Positions 40,942-49,264 are shown, counted from the stretch's first letter. The stretch is 64,000 nucleotides of DNA from Croceimicrobium sp963974215 (GCA_963974215.1 CAXBBL010000002.1:186001-250000), one strand, 5' to 3'. Translations and numbers: made by a program. The notes: generated by a model not told the origin, from the letters alone.

Positions 40942-41322
40942 TTATTTCTTGGTTTTTGGACGTTTAGTACCGTATTTCGAACGGCGCTGCATACGACCAT
41001 TAACACCCGCCGTATCTAGGGCACCTCGTACGATGTGATAACGCACACCAGGTAAATCTTTTACTCTACCACCACGTACTAATACAATACTGTGCTCTTG
41101 TAGGTTGTGACCTTCTCCTGGAATGTAGGCATTCACCTCGTTTCCATTGGTTAAACGCACCCTCGCTACCTTACGCATGGCTGAGTTAGGCTTCTTTGGA
41201 GTGGTGGTATACACACGCGTACATACTCCACGACGCTGTGGTGAAGACTGCAATGCTGCAGACTTACTCTTCTTTGTGATCTTAGTACGTCCTTTGCGTA
41301 CTAATTGCTGAATCGTTGGCAT
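40942..41322 (-). CDS. rpsL: 30S ribosomal protein S12
   Basis: Decoding-centre protein and first gene of the superoperon. ATG 41322 (MPTIQQLVRKGRTKITKKSK) gives 126 residues. An open frame continues up to 41406 but overlaps the promoter and is not S12-like. The streptomycin-relevant loops are TTTPKKPNSAMRKV (K43-K44) and RVKDLPGVRYHIVRG, both wild-type, so target-mediated streptomycin resistance is not expected. Complete. Confidence 0.96.
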   Translation of the reverse strand: MPTIQQLVRKGRTKITKKSKSAALQSSPQRRGVCTRVYTTTPKKPNSAMRKVARVRLTNGNEVNAYIPGEGHNLQEHSIVLVRGGRVKDLPGVRYHIVRGALDTAGVNGRMQRRSKYGTKRPKTKK

Positions 41323-41835
41323 ACACCTTTTTATATAAGTTTTTACAAACTGATTGAACCCCTCATTTTTGGGGACTGCAAATGTAATATAATTCAAGAA
41401 TGCCACAAGGCCTTGATAAAAAATGTTTTAGGGTTTTTTACTATCGCGAAATGTTTGGCTTTCAATTCGTTAAAAACAGCAGGCTTTTTCACCTCCTAAG
41501 TCCTCCTCACAGTCACTCAAACCCTAGCCCATAGCCGTAGAATTTAGGTATCTTCATCTAAAAGAAAATTCCAAGGTAAGTTCGACTATAAATTGGAGCT
41601 GTTGCTTCTTAATGCAAACATCTTTACTTAATCAAAAAAGTATGTTTACACATCTTGGCTTGACCTTAAACGAAAGCAAATTTTTTTATGACCCTTAAGA
41701 CTATAGATCTGAGTTCAGGTAAAATTATCCGCACTAGCATGGCTTTTGGCAATGCATCATCGTATTAGAATCAATCAACTCCTTGCATCCTCCTTAAAAT
41801 GTAGCACCTTTGCATTCTTCCTTATATATAATAGT
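41323..41835. other. intergenic span between rpsL and pcrA with divergent promoters
   Basis: 513 bases without a supported gene. It holds the rpsL promoter (41379-41408, minus strand), a short C/G hairpin in the rpsL leader (41359-41374), a possible decayed repeat end (41706-41728, CTGAGTTC...GTAAAATTA) and a weak -7 box (CACCTTTG, about 41807-41814) before the helicase gene. Nothing else is recognised between about 41410 and 41700. Confidence 0.7.
41379..41408 (-). promoter_or_regulatory. promoter of the ribosomal superoperon
   Basis: On the minus strand TTG (41406-41408) and TACATTTG (41379-41386) are 19 bases apart, a very good fit to the Bacteroidota TTG / TAnnTTTG promoter. The predicted transcript starts near 41373, about 50 bases before rpsL, beginning with CCCCAAAAATGAGGGG, which can form a small hairpin. 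Confidence 0.75.
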
Positions 41836-44229
41836 GTGACAGATTTTCTTTCAGGATTAAACCCCTCCCAAAGGGCCGCAGTAGAAGCTACCGAAGGTGC
41901 CGTAATGGTTATCGCCGGTGCCGGTTCAGGTAAAACTAGAGTTCTTACTTATCGCATCGCCTACCTTATGGCGGAGAAAAAAGTAGATCCGTTCAATATA
42001 CTATCCCTCACTTTTACCAATAAAGCTGCCCGCGAAATGAAAGAGCGTATTGGTAAAATTGTAGGACCCTCCGAAGCGAAAAACATTTGGATGGGAACTT
42101 TCCACTCCGTTTTTGCCCGCATCTTGCGCAGTGAAGGGGAACGCCTTGGCTACCCTTCTAACTTTACGATTTACGATTCGGAAGACAGTAAAAAAGCGGT
42201 TAATAACGTCATTAAAGAGCTAAACCTCGATAAAGACATTTATAAAACCAATGCTGTTGCGCGTCGCATCTCCTCTTTTAAAAACGGACTCATCACCCCG
42301 CGTGAGTATTTTAATAGTCCCGAAATTATGGAGCAAGACGCCGCCGCACGCATGCCGCAATTAGGCGAAGTGTTTAATGCCTATAACGAAAAGAACTTCC
42401 GCGCAGGAGCGATGGACTTCGACGATATTCTACTAAACACCTATCTCCTTTTAAGGAACTTCCCCGAAGTACTAGCAAAATACCAAGATCGCTTCCGTTA
42501 TATATTAGTGGATGAGTATCAGGATACCAACCGTGCCCAGTATTTAATAGTAAAGGCCCTCGCCAATCGCTTCCAGAATATTTGTGTGGTGGGCGATGAT
42601 GCCCAGTCCATTTATGCCTTTCGTGGAGCCAACATTCAAAATATCCTCAACTACCAAAAGGATTATGATGAAGTGCAAGTCTATAAGTTGGAACAAAACT
42701 ATCGCAGTACCAAAAACATTGTAGGCGCGGCCAATAGTCTGATTGCTAAAAATCAGAACCAATTACCGAAAAACGTTTTCACCGATAACGAAGGAGGACA
42801 AAAAATTACCGTTCACAAAACGGTTTCTGATTCGGATGAGGGTGCCTATATCGCACGCAGCATTTTTGATAAGCAGATGAACGAGCAGAGACCCTACTCC
42901 GACTTTGCCATACTTTATCGCACCAATGCCCAATCGCGAGCCATGGAGGATAACTTGCGCCGCAAGAATATCCCTTATCGTATTTACGGAGGGCTGTCCT
43001 TTTACCAACGAAAGGAAGTTAAAGATCTTCTGGCCTACTGCCGCTTATCCATTAACCCTAAAGATGAAGAAGCCCTGCGTCGTGCCATTAATTACCCCAA
43101 GCGTGGTATAGGCGATAGCACCGTAGAAAAAATTACGGTAAAGGCGAACCAAGAAAGCCGCAGTTTATGGGAGATTTTAGAAAACATCGACTTTTTCCCC
43201 GATCTAGGTTTAAACCGAGGCGCGGTAAATAAACTAAAGGAATTTGTCACTAAAATAGACAGCTACCGCATCATGGCCGAAAAAAGCGAGGCCTTTGATT
43301 TAGTGAGCCACATCGCCAAAACCTCAGGTTTAATGCGTGGCCTACAAGAAGATAAAAGTCCGGAAGGCGTGAGTCGCGTAGAAAACATCGAAGAGCTTTT
43401 AAATTCGGTGAAAGATTTTTGCGAGGGACAAAAGGAAGTGGAAGACGGTAGTCCCCTTTTAGAGAACTTCATGAAAGATGTGGCCTTACTTACCGATCAA
43501 GATAAAGACGACCCCAAGGATAACAATAAGGTTTCTTTAATGACCATTCATTTGGCGAAAGGACTCGAGTTTCCCATAGTATTTATTGTCGGGATGGAAG
43601 AAAACCTTTTCCCCAGTATGATGACCGTAAACAGTCGCGCCGATTTAGAAGAGGAAAGACGCCTGTTTTATGTAGCCCTTACCCGCGCCGAAAATCAAGC
43701 CTATTTAAGCTATGCGCAGATGCGCTACCGCTGGGGTAAATTAATCGACTGCGAACCGAGTCGTTTTATTGAAGAAATTGACGAGAAATACCTCGACATT
43801 AATATTCCCGATTTTAGTCCCTTCCTAAGTAACGATGAAATGCGCGGCTTCCGCCAAGATTCGGGTACTTCCAGTAACGGTTCTTCGGCTTACAGTAATA
43901 CCAACGCACGTTCACCGCGCAGTCCGCGTAGTAGTAATACTGGTTCTACCCCATCTGCGGGGCGCAGCCCACAGCGCAGCGCACCCCGAGCGGTACCTTC
44001 TAATTTAAAACGCATAAATCCCAATGCTCAACAAGATTTGAGTGGTAACTTTACCGCCTTAACCGATCTTAAAAGCAACGAGCGCGTTAAGCACCCCCGT
44101 TTTGGTCATGGCATTGTGAAAGCCCTCGAGGGAGAAGGCGACAATAAAAAAGCGATCATTGCCTTTGATAATGTGGGAGAAAAGAAATTATTACTCAAAT
44201 TTGCCAAACTAGAAAGAATTGGTGCTTAG
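41836..44229 (+). CDS. pcrA: UvrD/PcrA-type superfamily 1 DNA helicase
   Basis: A 3'-5' helicase for repair and replication restart. GTG 41836 gives MTDFLSGLNPSQRAAVEATE, the usual SF1A start; an in-frame ATG at 41746 would add a non-conserved stretch lying across the promoter region. 797 residues. Motifs: GAGSGKT (28-34), VDEYQDTN (II), VVGDDAQSIYAFRGA (III), LEQNYRST (IV), MTIHLAKGLEFPIVFIVGME (V) and EEERRLFYVALTRA (VI). A Ser/Arg/Pro linker leads to the PcrA C-terminal Tudor-like domain (VKHPRFGHGIVKALEGEG), which binds RNA polymerase in other bacteria. The separation of pcrA from uvrD orthology is uncertain. Confidence 0.93.
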   Translation: MTDFLSGLNPSQRAAVEATEGAVMVIAGAGSGKTRVLTYRIAYLMAEKKVDPFNILSLTFTNKAAREMKERIGKIVGPSEAKNIWMGTFHSVFARILRSEGERLGYPSNFTIYDSEDSKKAVNNVIKELNLDKDIYKTNAVARRISSFKNGLITPREYFNSPEIMEQDAAARMPQLGEVFNAYNEKNFRAGAMDFDDILLNTYLLLRNFPEVLAKYQDRFRYILVDEYQDTNRAQYLIVKALANRFQNICVVGDDAQSIYAFRGANIQNILNYQKDYDEVQVYKLEQNYRSTKNIVGAANSLIAKNQNQLPKNVFTDNEGGQKITVHKTVSDSDEGAYIARSIFDKQMNEQRPYSDFAILYRTNAQSRAMEDNLRRKNIPYRIYGGLSFYQRKEVKDLLAYCRLSINPKDEEALRRAINYPKRGIGDSTVEKITVKANQESRSLWEILENIDFFPDLGLNRGAVNKLKEFVTKIDSYRIMAEKSEAFDLVSHIAKTSGLMRGLQEDKSPEGVSRVENIEELLNSVKDFCEGQKEVEDGSPLLENFMKDVALLTDQDKDDPKDNNKVSLMTIHLAKGLEFPIVFIVGMEENLFPSMMTVNSRADLEEERRLFYVALTRAENQAYLSYAQMRYRWGKLIDCEPSRFIEEIDEKYLDINIPDFSPFLSNDEMRGFRQDSGTSSNGSSAYSNTNARSPRSPRSSNTGSTPSAGRSPQRSAPRAVPSNLKRINPNAQQDLSGNFTALTDLKSNERVKHPRFGHGIVKALEGEGDNKKAIIAFDNVGEKKLLLKFAKLERIGA

Positions 44230-44282
44230 CGCGATTCATCTTATCTTGGCCATCTGCCTTGAGCAGAGCAAATAAAAATTAT

Positions 44283-44969
44283 ATGGATATAGAAACCATT
44301 CGGCACGACGATCTAATCGACATGGAATATAACACGAGCCGCGAGCGCATGATTATTCCCGAATACGGCCGCAATGTGCAGCGTATGGTCGATTACCTAT
44401 TGACCATCGAAAATAGAGACGAACGCAATAAACAAGCGCAAAATCTCATTGCGATTATCGCTAACTTAAATCCTCAGGTTTATGAAACGGACGAAGATCC
44501 CGATCACAAACTTTGGGATCACCTGCATATTATGTCTGATTTTAAATTAGATGTAGATGCACCCTACCCTCCACCTGCTCCTGAAAGTCTTTTAGAAAAA
44601 CCTGAGCAGGTTGATTACCCAGTAATCTCACGTCGCTTCCGTCATTATGGGCAAATAACTCGTCAAATGATAGAGCACGCGATCAATCTTCCCGAAGGAG
44701 AAGAAAAGAAAGCACTGACCGAGGCGGTAGCGAACCTAATGAAGAAGAATTACATTATTTGGAATAAGGATAATGTGGATGATGCGGTAATTCTCGACAA
44801 TCTAAAAACTCTTTCTGAAGGTCAGCTCGACTTAAGCGACATTAACTTTGCCGATAAGCGTGAGCTCGTGCAACAAGCACCTAATACCAACAGCTACAAT
44901 CAAAAGAAAAACAGAAAGCGCCCTAGCAATTCTAACTACAAGCGCAAAAACCATAAGCATAAAAACTAA
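44283..44969 (+). CDS. DUF4290-family protein
   Basis: A 228-residue protein of a family found in Bacteroidota. ATG 44283 (MDIETIRHDDLIDMEYNTSR) is preferred to a TTG at 44259. The conserved core has REKMIIPEYGRNVQ-like sequence (read SRERMIIPEYGRNVQRMVDY), DPDHKLWDHLHIMSDFKLDV and VISRRFRHYGQITRQMIEHA. The last 25 residues are very basic (Asn, Lys, Arg, His), which may bind nucleic acid; this is inference. Its stop is immediately followed by murA, so it is co-transcribed with a peptidoglycan-synthesis gene, a pairing seen widely in the phylum. Function is unknown. Confidence 0.85.
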   Translation: MDIETIRHDDLIDMEYNTSRERMIIPEYGRNVQRMVDYLLTIENRDERNKQAQNLIAIIANLNPQVYETDEDPDHKLWDHLHIMSDFKLDVDAPYPPPAPESLLEKPEQVDYPVISRRFRHYGQITRQMIEHAINLPEGEEKKALTEAVANLMKKNYIIWNKDNVDDAVILDNLKTLSEGQLDLSDINFADKRELVQQAPNTNSYNQKKNRKRPSNSNYKRKNHKHKN

Positions 44970-46277
44970 ATGGGGACTTTTCAAATTACGGGCGGACAAG
45001 AACTGAAAGGATCTATCACTCCGCAAGGCGCCAAAAACGAAGCGCTGCAAATAATCTGTGCCACTTTACTTACTCCCGAACGCGTTACCATTAGCAATAT
45101 CCCCGATATTCATGATGTAAACAAACTGATTGACATCTTAGCCGATTTAGGCGTAAAGGTGCAACGCAAAGGACATGGTGTTTACAGTTTTAAAGCCGAC
45201 GATTTAAACCTCGCCTATTTAGAAAGCGATGAGTTTAAACTAAAAGGCTCTTCCCTTCGTGGCAGTATTATGATTGTAGGCCCCTTGTTAGCACGCTTCG
45301 GTAAAGGTTACATTCCCAAACCAGGCGGTGATAAAATTGGTCGTCGTCGTCTCGACACCCACTTTATCGGCTTTCAAAAACTAGGGGCAAAATTTCGCTA
45401 CAAAGCAGATGAGTCTTTTTACGGTGTAGAAGCTAAAAAACTGAAAGGCTGCTATATGCTATTGGAAGAAGCATCGGTAACCGGCACTGCCAATATTGTA
45501 ATGGCCGCAGCTCTTGCTGAAGGCACCACCACCATTTATAATGCTGCTTGCGAACCCTATTTGCAACAGCTTTGCGATATGATTAATCGCATGGGAGGAA
45601 AGATAAGTGGTATCGGTTCCAACCTTTTACAGATTGAAGGCGTAAAAGAACTAGGTGGCTGTGATCACCGCGTTCTTCCCGATATGATTGAAATTGGTTC
45701 TTGGATTGGCATGGCGGCCATGACAGGTTCCGAAATAACTATAAAAGACGTTAATTACGACAGGCTCGGTATTATACCCGATGTGTTCCGTAAAATGGGC
45801 ATCAAGCTACAGCGTAATAACGACGATATAATTGTTCCGAAACAAGACCATTATGAAATCGAAACTTTTATTGATGGATCTATTTTAACCATTTCCGATG
45901 CGCCTTGGCCGGGCTTTACCCCCGATCTATTAAGCATCGCCCTGGTAATTTCTACGCAGGCGCGCGGTAGTGTTTTAATTCACCAAAAGATGTTCGAAAG
46001 TCGTTTGTTCTTTGTCGACAAACTAATCGATATGGGCGCTCAAATTATCCTCTGCGACCCACATCGCGCTACGGTAATTGGAATGGATAAGGCCACGGCA
46101 CTAAAAGCAACAACCATGACTAGCCCCGATATTCGCGCGGGAATTTCATTGTTAATTGCGGCCTTAAGCGCCGATGGTGTCAGTACTATCCATAATATCG
46201 AACAAATCGATAGAGGCTACGAGAATATCGACGAACGTTTAAAAGCTCTTGGAGCCAAAATTGTAAGAGTTAACTAA
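44970..46277 (+). CDS. murA: UDP-N-acetylglucosamine 1-carboxyvinyltransferase, Asp-type
   Basis: First committed enzyme of peptidoglycan synthesis: transfers enolpyruvate from PEP to UDP-GlcNAc in the cytoplasm. 435 residues, EPSP-synthase fold. The substrate-binding K22-N23 (AKNEALQIICA) is intact, as are SSLRGSIMIVGPLL and the C-terminal RGYENIDERLKALGAKI. At the position of the fosfomycin-reactive Cys (GGCTIG in E. coli) the sequence reads GGDKIGRRRLDTHFIGF, placing Asp at 121. Asp at this site is known from mycobacterial and chlamydial MurA and gives intrinsic fosfomycin insensitivity while keeping activity. Directly follows the DUF4290 gene. Confidence 0.95.
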   Translation: MGTFQITGGQELKGSITPQGAKNEALQIICATLLTPERVTISNIPDIHDVNKLIDILADLGVKVQRKGHGVYSFKADDLNLAYLESDEFKLKGSSLRGSIMIVGPLLARFGKGYIPKPGGDKIGRRRLDTHFIGFQKLGAKFRYKADESFYGVEAKKLKGCYMLLEEASVTGTANIVMAAALAEGTTTIYNAACEPYLQQLCDMINRMGGKISGIGSNLLQIEGVKELGGCDHRVLPDMIEIGSWIGMAAMTGSEITIKDVNYDRLGIIPDVFRKMGIKLQRNNDDIIVPKQDHYEIETFIDGSILTISDAPWPGFTPDLLSIALVISTQARGSVLIHQKMFESRLFFVDKLIDMGAQIILCDPHRATVIGMDKATALKATTMTSPDIRAGISLLIAALSADGVSTIHNIEQIDRGYENIDERLKALGAKIVRVN

Positions 46278-46287
46278 AAAATTAAAG

Positions 46288-46839
46288 ATGAAATTATTTA
46301 AAAAACCCCTATTTATAATTCTACTCGGTGCCCTTTGCTTTATTGGTCTTAGTTTTGCTAGCAGCGATTTTATCAGCAGTCCTGAGCAAAATGGAGGCGT
46401 ATCTATTGGCGACAAAGCTCCCGATATTGAAATGACCAACCCCCAGGGTGAAATCTTGAAACTGTCCGACCTAAAAGGACAAATGGTATTAATTGATTTC
46501 TGGGCATCTTGGTGCCGTCCGTGTCGTATGGAAAACCCCAATGTGGTAGCCACCTACAACAAATACAAAGACGCTGAATTCAAAGACGGCAAAGGTTTCA
46601 CCGTTTTTAGCGTATCACTCGATCGCAATAAAGCCGACTGGGAAAAAGCCATTCAACAAGACGGCCTTATTTGGGAAAACCACGTGAGCGACTTGAAGTT
46701 TTGGAAAAATGCCGCGGCTCAAACCTACGGTGTAAACTCCATTCCCGACACCTATTTAGTAGGCCCTGACGGCACTATCCTCGCCCGCAATTTGCGCGGT
46801 AGAGCCCTCGAAAATGCCCTGCAAAAAATGCAGAAATAA
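46288..46839 (+). CDS. TlpA/ResA-like thiol-disulfide oxidoreductase
   Basis: An exported thioredoxin-fold protein of 183 residues: signal or anchor segment (LFIILLGALCFIGLSFA), then the AhpC/TSA-redoxin domain GDKAPDIEMTNPQGEILKLS, active site WASWCRPCRMENP (C76 and C79) and the cis-Pro loop NSIPDTYLVGPDG. It probably reduces or oxidises disulfides in the periplasm, for example in cytochrome c maturation; a c-type cytochrome is encoded at 3.2-3.7 kb. Eleven bases after murA; a terminator follows. Confidence 0.9.
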   Translation: MKLFKKPLFIILLGALCFIGLSFASSDFISSPEQNGGVSIGDKAPDIEMTNPQGEILKLSDLKGQMVLIDFWASWCRPCRMENPNVVATYNKYKDAEFKDGKGFTVFSVSLDRNKADWEKAIQQDGLIWENHVSDLKFWKNAAAQTYGVNSIPDTYLVGPDGTILARNLRGRALENALQKMQK

Positions 46840-46859
46840 TAGTGTCCATTCATATTTCG

Positions 46860-46888
46860 AAGCCTCCTTATTAAGGGGGCTTTTTTTT
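46860..46888 (+). terminator. terminator after the TlpA-like gene
   Basis: AAGCCTCCTTA pairs with TAAGGGGGCTT (one G-T pair) across a short loop, followed by eight T residues. Confidence 0.85.
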
Positions 46889-47105
46889 GAGTTTTAGTGG
46901 GGCACTATTCCCGCTTTACGCTGCAAGTCCTCGCTGCAAGCCTAAATTCGCTTGGCATGCGGGTGCTTCCTTCAGTCGCATCCTCCTCGCTGGCTCATTA
47001 AGGCTTTCGCTGTGGGCTTTCCACTCCAATCGCGGTGCCATAGAGACTCGCTTATTAAATTCCGTTTTTGAGCGCCGCAACCCACGCGATAAACCGCGAG
47101 GCTAT

Positions 47106-47371
47106 TAACCTGAGTTCGACTTAAGGTTATAAGCTCAGATTTTCAATAAAAAGAAAAGGCTAGCCTAGATCGTTCAGCTGTAGCGGGCTACAGCAAATGA
47201 GCTAGATGCAGGATTTTCGCTTTTATTGGAAAAAACTTGTAAGCCTCTTCTAAAAAGTAGTTTTTGGCACCTTAGTCCTTCGCAATAGCCCGCTATTGCT
47301 TCAGTGCTTCGGCTTAAAACCCCACTATTTATAAGAGGTCTGAGGCTTAATTTTACGCCGAACTCAGGTTA
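47106..47371 (+). repeat. dispersed MITE/REP-like repeat, long copy B
   Basis: A 266-base element with perfect 13-base inverted ends: TAACCTGAGTTCG at 47106-47118 and CGAACTCAGGTTA at 47359-47371. It holds two hairpins, GCTGTAGC-GG-GCTACAGC (47177-47194) and GCAATAGC-CC-GCTATTGC (47282-47299), whose central decamers TAGCGGGCTA and TAGCCCGCTA are reverse complements. Its left ~140 bases and its right end match copy A at 1281-1445 block by block; about 100 internal bases are extra here. There is no ORF, so any mobility would depend on an enzyme encoded elsewhere. Confidence 0.85.
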
Positions 47372-47534
47372 TTAAACAATTGAATTTCTGTCTCTGCAAC
47401 GAATTTCCCTTCGAAGAAAAAAACATCCATCCATGCCGCGATGCAATCTCACTACTCACTACTCCCCCAATGCCACCTTGGCACAAAAATTCGCTGGCAG
47501 ATTTTTTGAAAAACACATGGAAAATTAGATTACA

Positions 47535-48125
47535 ATGAGTGCCAAAAACACTGTTGAAGAAAGCAATACCCAAGAAGAACTTAAGCTTAACGAAGAGCAA
47601 GTTCAGGACGAGTCCGTAAACACAGAAAGCGCGGAAAGCGCAGAAGTAGAGGCTCCCGAAACATCAGAAGAAGAGGATTACATGGCGAAAATAACTGCTT
47701 TGGAAGAAGCTCTTGCGCAAGAAAAAGATCAGAAACTGCGCCTTTATGCCGATTTCGAAAACCATAGGAAGCGTACCGCCAAAGAAAGAATAGAACTCTT
47801 TGGCAGCGCAAACCAAGAATTAATGTCAGCCTTACTGCCAATTGTAGACGATTTTAAGCGTGCCCTAAAAAATGTGCAAAACAGTGAAGCAGAAGAAGGC
47901 ATTAAACTGATCTACCATAAATTTGAAAGTACCTTGCAGCAAAAAGGTCTAAAACCTATGGAAAACTGCACTGGCAAAGACTTTGACGTAGATACTATGG
48001 AGGCAATCACCCGCATTCCAGCGCCTAGCGAAGAGCTTAAAGGAAAGGTGGTTGACGAAATTGAACAAGGCTTTTTCCTTGGAAATAAAATTATCCGCTA
48101 CGCCCGTGTAGTGGTAGGAGAATAA
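47535..48125 (+). CDS. grpE: nucleotide exchange factor GrpE
   Basis: Releases ADP from DnaK in the Hsp70 cycle. 196 residues: a long acidic, Glu/Ser-rich N-terminus (1-50), the dimeric coiled coil (EEALAQEKDQKLRLYADFEN with HRKRTAKERIE), LLPIVDDFKRALKNV, and the C-terminal beta domain ending NKIIRYARVVVGE. Complete. It is the first gene of an operon with dnaJ four bases downstream; dnaK is not in the window. Confidence 0.95.
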   Translation: MSAKNTVEESNTQEELKLNEEQVQDESVNTESAESAEVEAPETSEEEDYMAKITALEEALAQEKDQKLRLYADFENHRKRTAKERIELFGSANQELMSALLPIVDDFKRALKNVQNSEAEEGIKLIYHKFESTLQQKGLKPMENCTGKDFDVDTMEAITRIPAPSEELKGKVVDEIEQGFFLGNKIIRYARVVVGE

Positions 48126-48129
48126 AATT

Positions 48130-49260
48130 ATGGCAAAACGAGATTATTACGAGGTACTTGGGATAAGTAAAGGAGCAAGTGAAAGCGAAATCAAAAAAGC
48201 TTATCGCAAACTTGCCATTCAATATCATCCCGATAAAAACCCTGACGACCAAGAAGCGGAAGGAAAATTTAAAGAAGCAGCGGAAGCATACGAAGTATTG
48301 AGTGATCCCCAAAAGAAAGCACGTTACGATCAGTATGGTCACGCCGGAATGGGTGGCGCAGCTGGCGGCGGCTTCGGCGGCGGTGGCATGAATATGGACG
48401 ATATCTTCAGTCAATTTGGCGACATCTTCGGTGGTGCCTTTGGTGGAGGTGGTGGCTTCGGCGGCCGCGGTCGTGGTGGTTCTGGTCAGCGTGTGTTTAA
48501 AGGTTCTAATCTGCGCGTTCGTGTAAAATTAACTTTGGAGGAAATTGCTAATGGCGTTACCAAAAAGTTAAAAATTAAAAGACTCGTACCTGCCGACGAT
48601 TTACGTTTTTCCAGCTGTAATACTTGCGGTGGTCGTGGACAAGTAAATCGTGTAACTAATACGATTCTTGGTCAAATGCAAACCGCAAGCACCTGTCCTA
48701 CTTGTGGCGGCTTGGGTAAAACTCTAGAAAACCGTCCTGCTGGCACCGACGAGCATGGCATGACTCGTAAAGAAGAAGTGGTGGAAGTAAAAATCCCCGC
48801 TGGTGTTGGTGAAGGCATGCAATTAAAAGTAGCGGGCAAGGGTAACTCTGGCCCTATGGATGGCGTAAATGGCGACTTAATCGTTGTTATCGAAGAGCTC
48901 GCACATGAATTTCTACAACGCGATGGCCAAAATCTACATTACGACCTATACATTAGTTTGCCTGACGCCGTTTTAGGCACTAAGGTAGATGTGCCAACCG
49001 TTAGCGGTAAGGCTCGTATAAAACTTGATGAAGGAACCCAAAGTGGCAAAATTCTTCGTCTTCGCAGCAAAGGTTTACCCAGCGTAGATAGCTACGGAAC
49101 AGGTGATTTAATGGTTCATGTTAATGTGTGGACTCCTAAAGACATTTCTTCTAAATACCGAAAAATGTTTGAAGAAATGCAAAGTGAATCCGAATTTAGC
49201 CCTAAGCCCGAAAAAGGTGATAAATCCTTCTTCGATCGCGTAAAAGAAATGTTTAGTTAA
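48130..49260 (+). CDS. dnaJ: chaperone DnaJ with only one zinc centre
   Basis: J-domain co-chaperone that stimulates DnaK ATPase and presents clients. 376 residues: J domain with HPD at 33-35, Gly/Phe-rich linker about 72-118, a reduced zinc finger, and C-terminal client-binding domains (AGVGEGMQLKVAGKGNSGPM; YDLYISLPDAVLGTKVDVPT). Standard DnaJ has four CXXCXGXG motifs. Here only motifs 2 (CNTCGGRG, 163-170) and 3 (CPTCGGLG, 189-196) remain; the places of motifs 1 and 4 read PADDLRFSS and RPAGTDEHG. Motifs 1 and 4 form zinc centre I, so exactly one centre is lost. I recall the same form in other Flavobacteria. Confidence 0.95.
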   Translation: MAKRDYYEVLGISKGASESEIKKAYRKLAIQYHPDKNPDDQEAEGKFKEAAEAYEVLSDPQKKARYDQYGHAGMGGAAGGGFGGGGMNMDDIFSQFGDIFGGAFGGGGGFGGRGRGGSGQRVFKGSNLRVRVKLTLEEIANGVTKKLKIKRLVPADDLRFSSCNTCGGRGQVNRVTNTILGQMQTASTCPTCGGLGKTLENRPAGTDEHGMTRKEEVVEVKIPAGVGEGMQLKVAGKGNSGPMDGVNGDLIVVIEELAHEFLQRDGQNLHYDLYISLPDAVLGTKVDVPTVSGKARIKLDEGTQSGKILRLRSKGLPSVDSYGTGDLMVHVNVWTPKDISSKYRKMFEEMQSESEFSPKPEKGDKSFFDRVKEMFS

Positions 49261-49264
49261 GTAT

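Larger units (their letters stand above)
46840..47534. other. 695-base non-coding block with terminator, GC-rich segment and the long repeat copy
   Basis: No gene is supported. Order: terminator (46860-46888); a GC-rich segment (46889-47105) with short internal echoes such as GCTGCAAG twice; the inverted-end repeat (47106-47371); and about 160 bases before grpE with no clear TAnnTTTG box. An open frame at 46887-47108 is unlike any protein I know. Confidence 0.75.

Noticed and set aside
24458..41322. Plus-strand open frames opposite the ribosomal genes
   Set aside because: All are shadows of strongly conserved minus-strand ribosomal genes.
41323..41406. N-terminal extension of S12
   Set aside because: It covers the predicted promoter and leader; S12 starts MPTIQQLVRKG.
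41746..41835. N-terminal extension of the PcrA-like helicase from an ATG at 41746
   Set aside because: Thirty non-conserved residues spanning a promoter-like box; GTG 41836 fits the usual helicase start.
46887..47108. Open frame of 73 codons in the GC-rich non-coding block
   Set aside because: Low-complexity Arg/Ser/Leu composition typical of chance frames in GC-rich repeats; begins inside a terminator T-run.
47478..47495. Possible sigma54 promoter before grpE (TTGGCAC ... TTCGCT)
   Set aside because: The GG-to-GC spacing is 11 instead of 10 and the -12 part is TTCGC, not TTGC. Tempting because a sigma54 regulator ends the operon, but not good enough to call.
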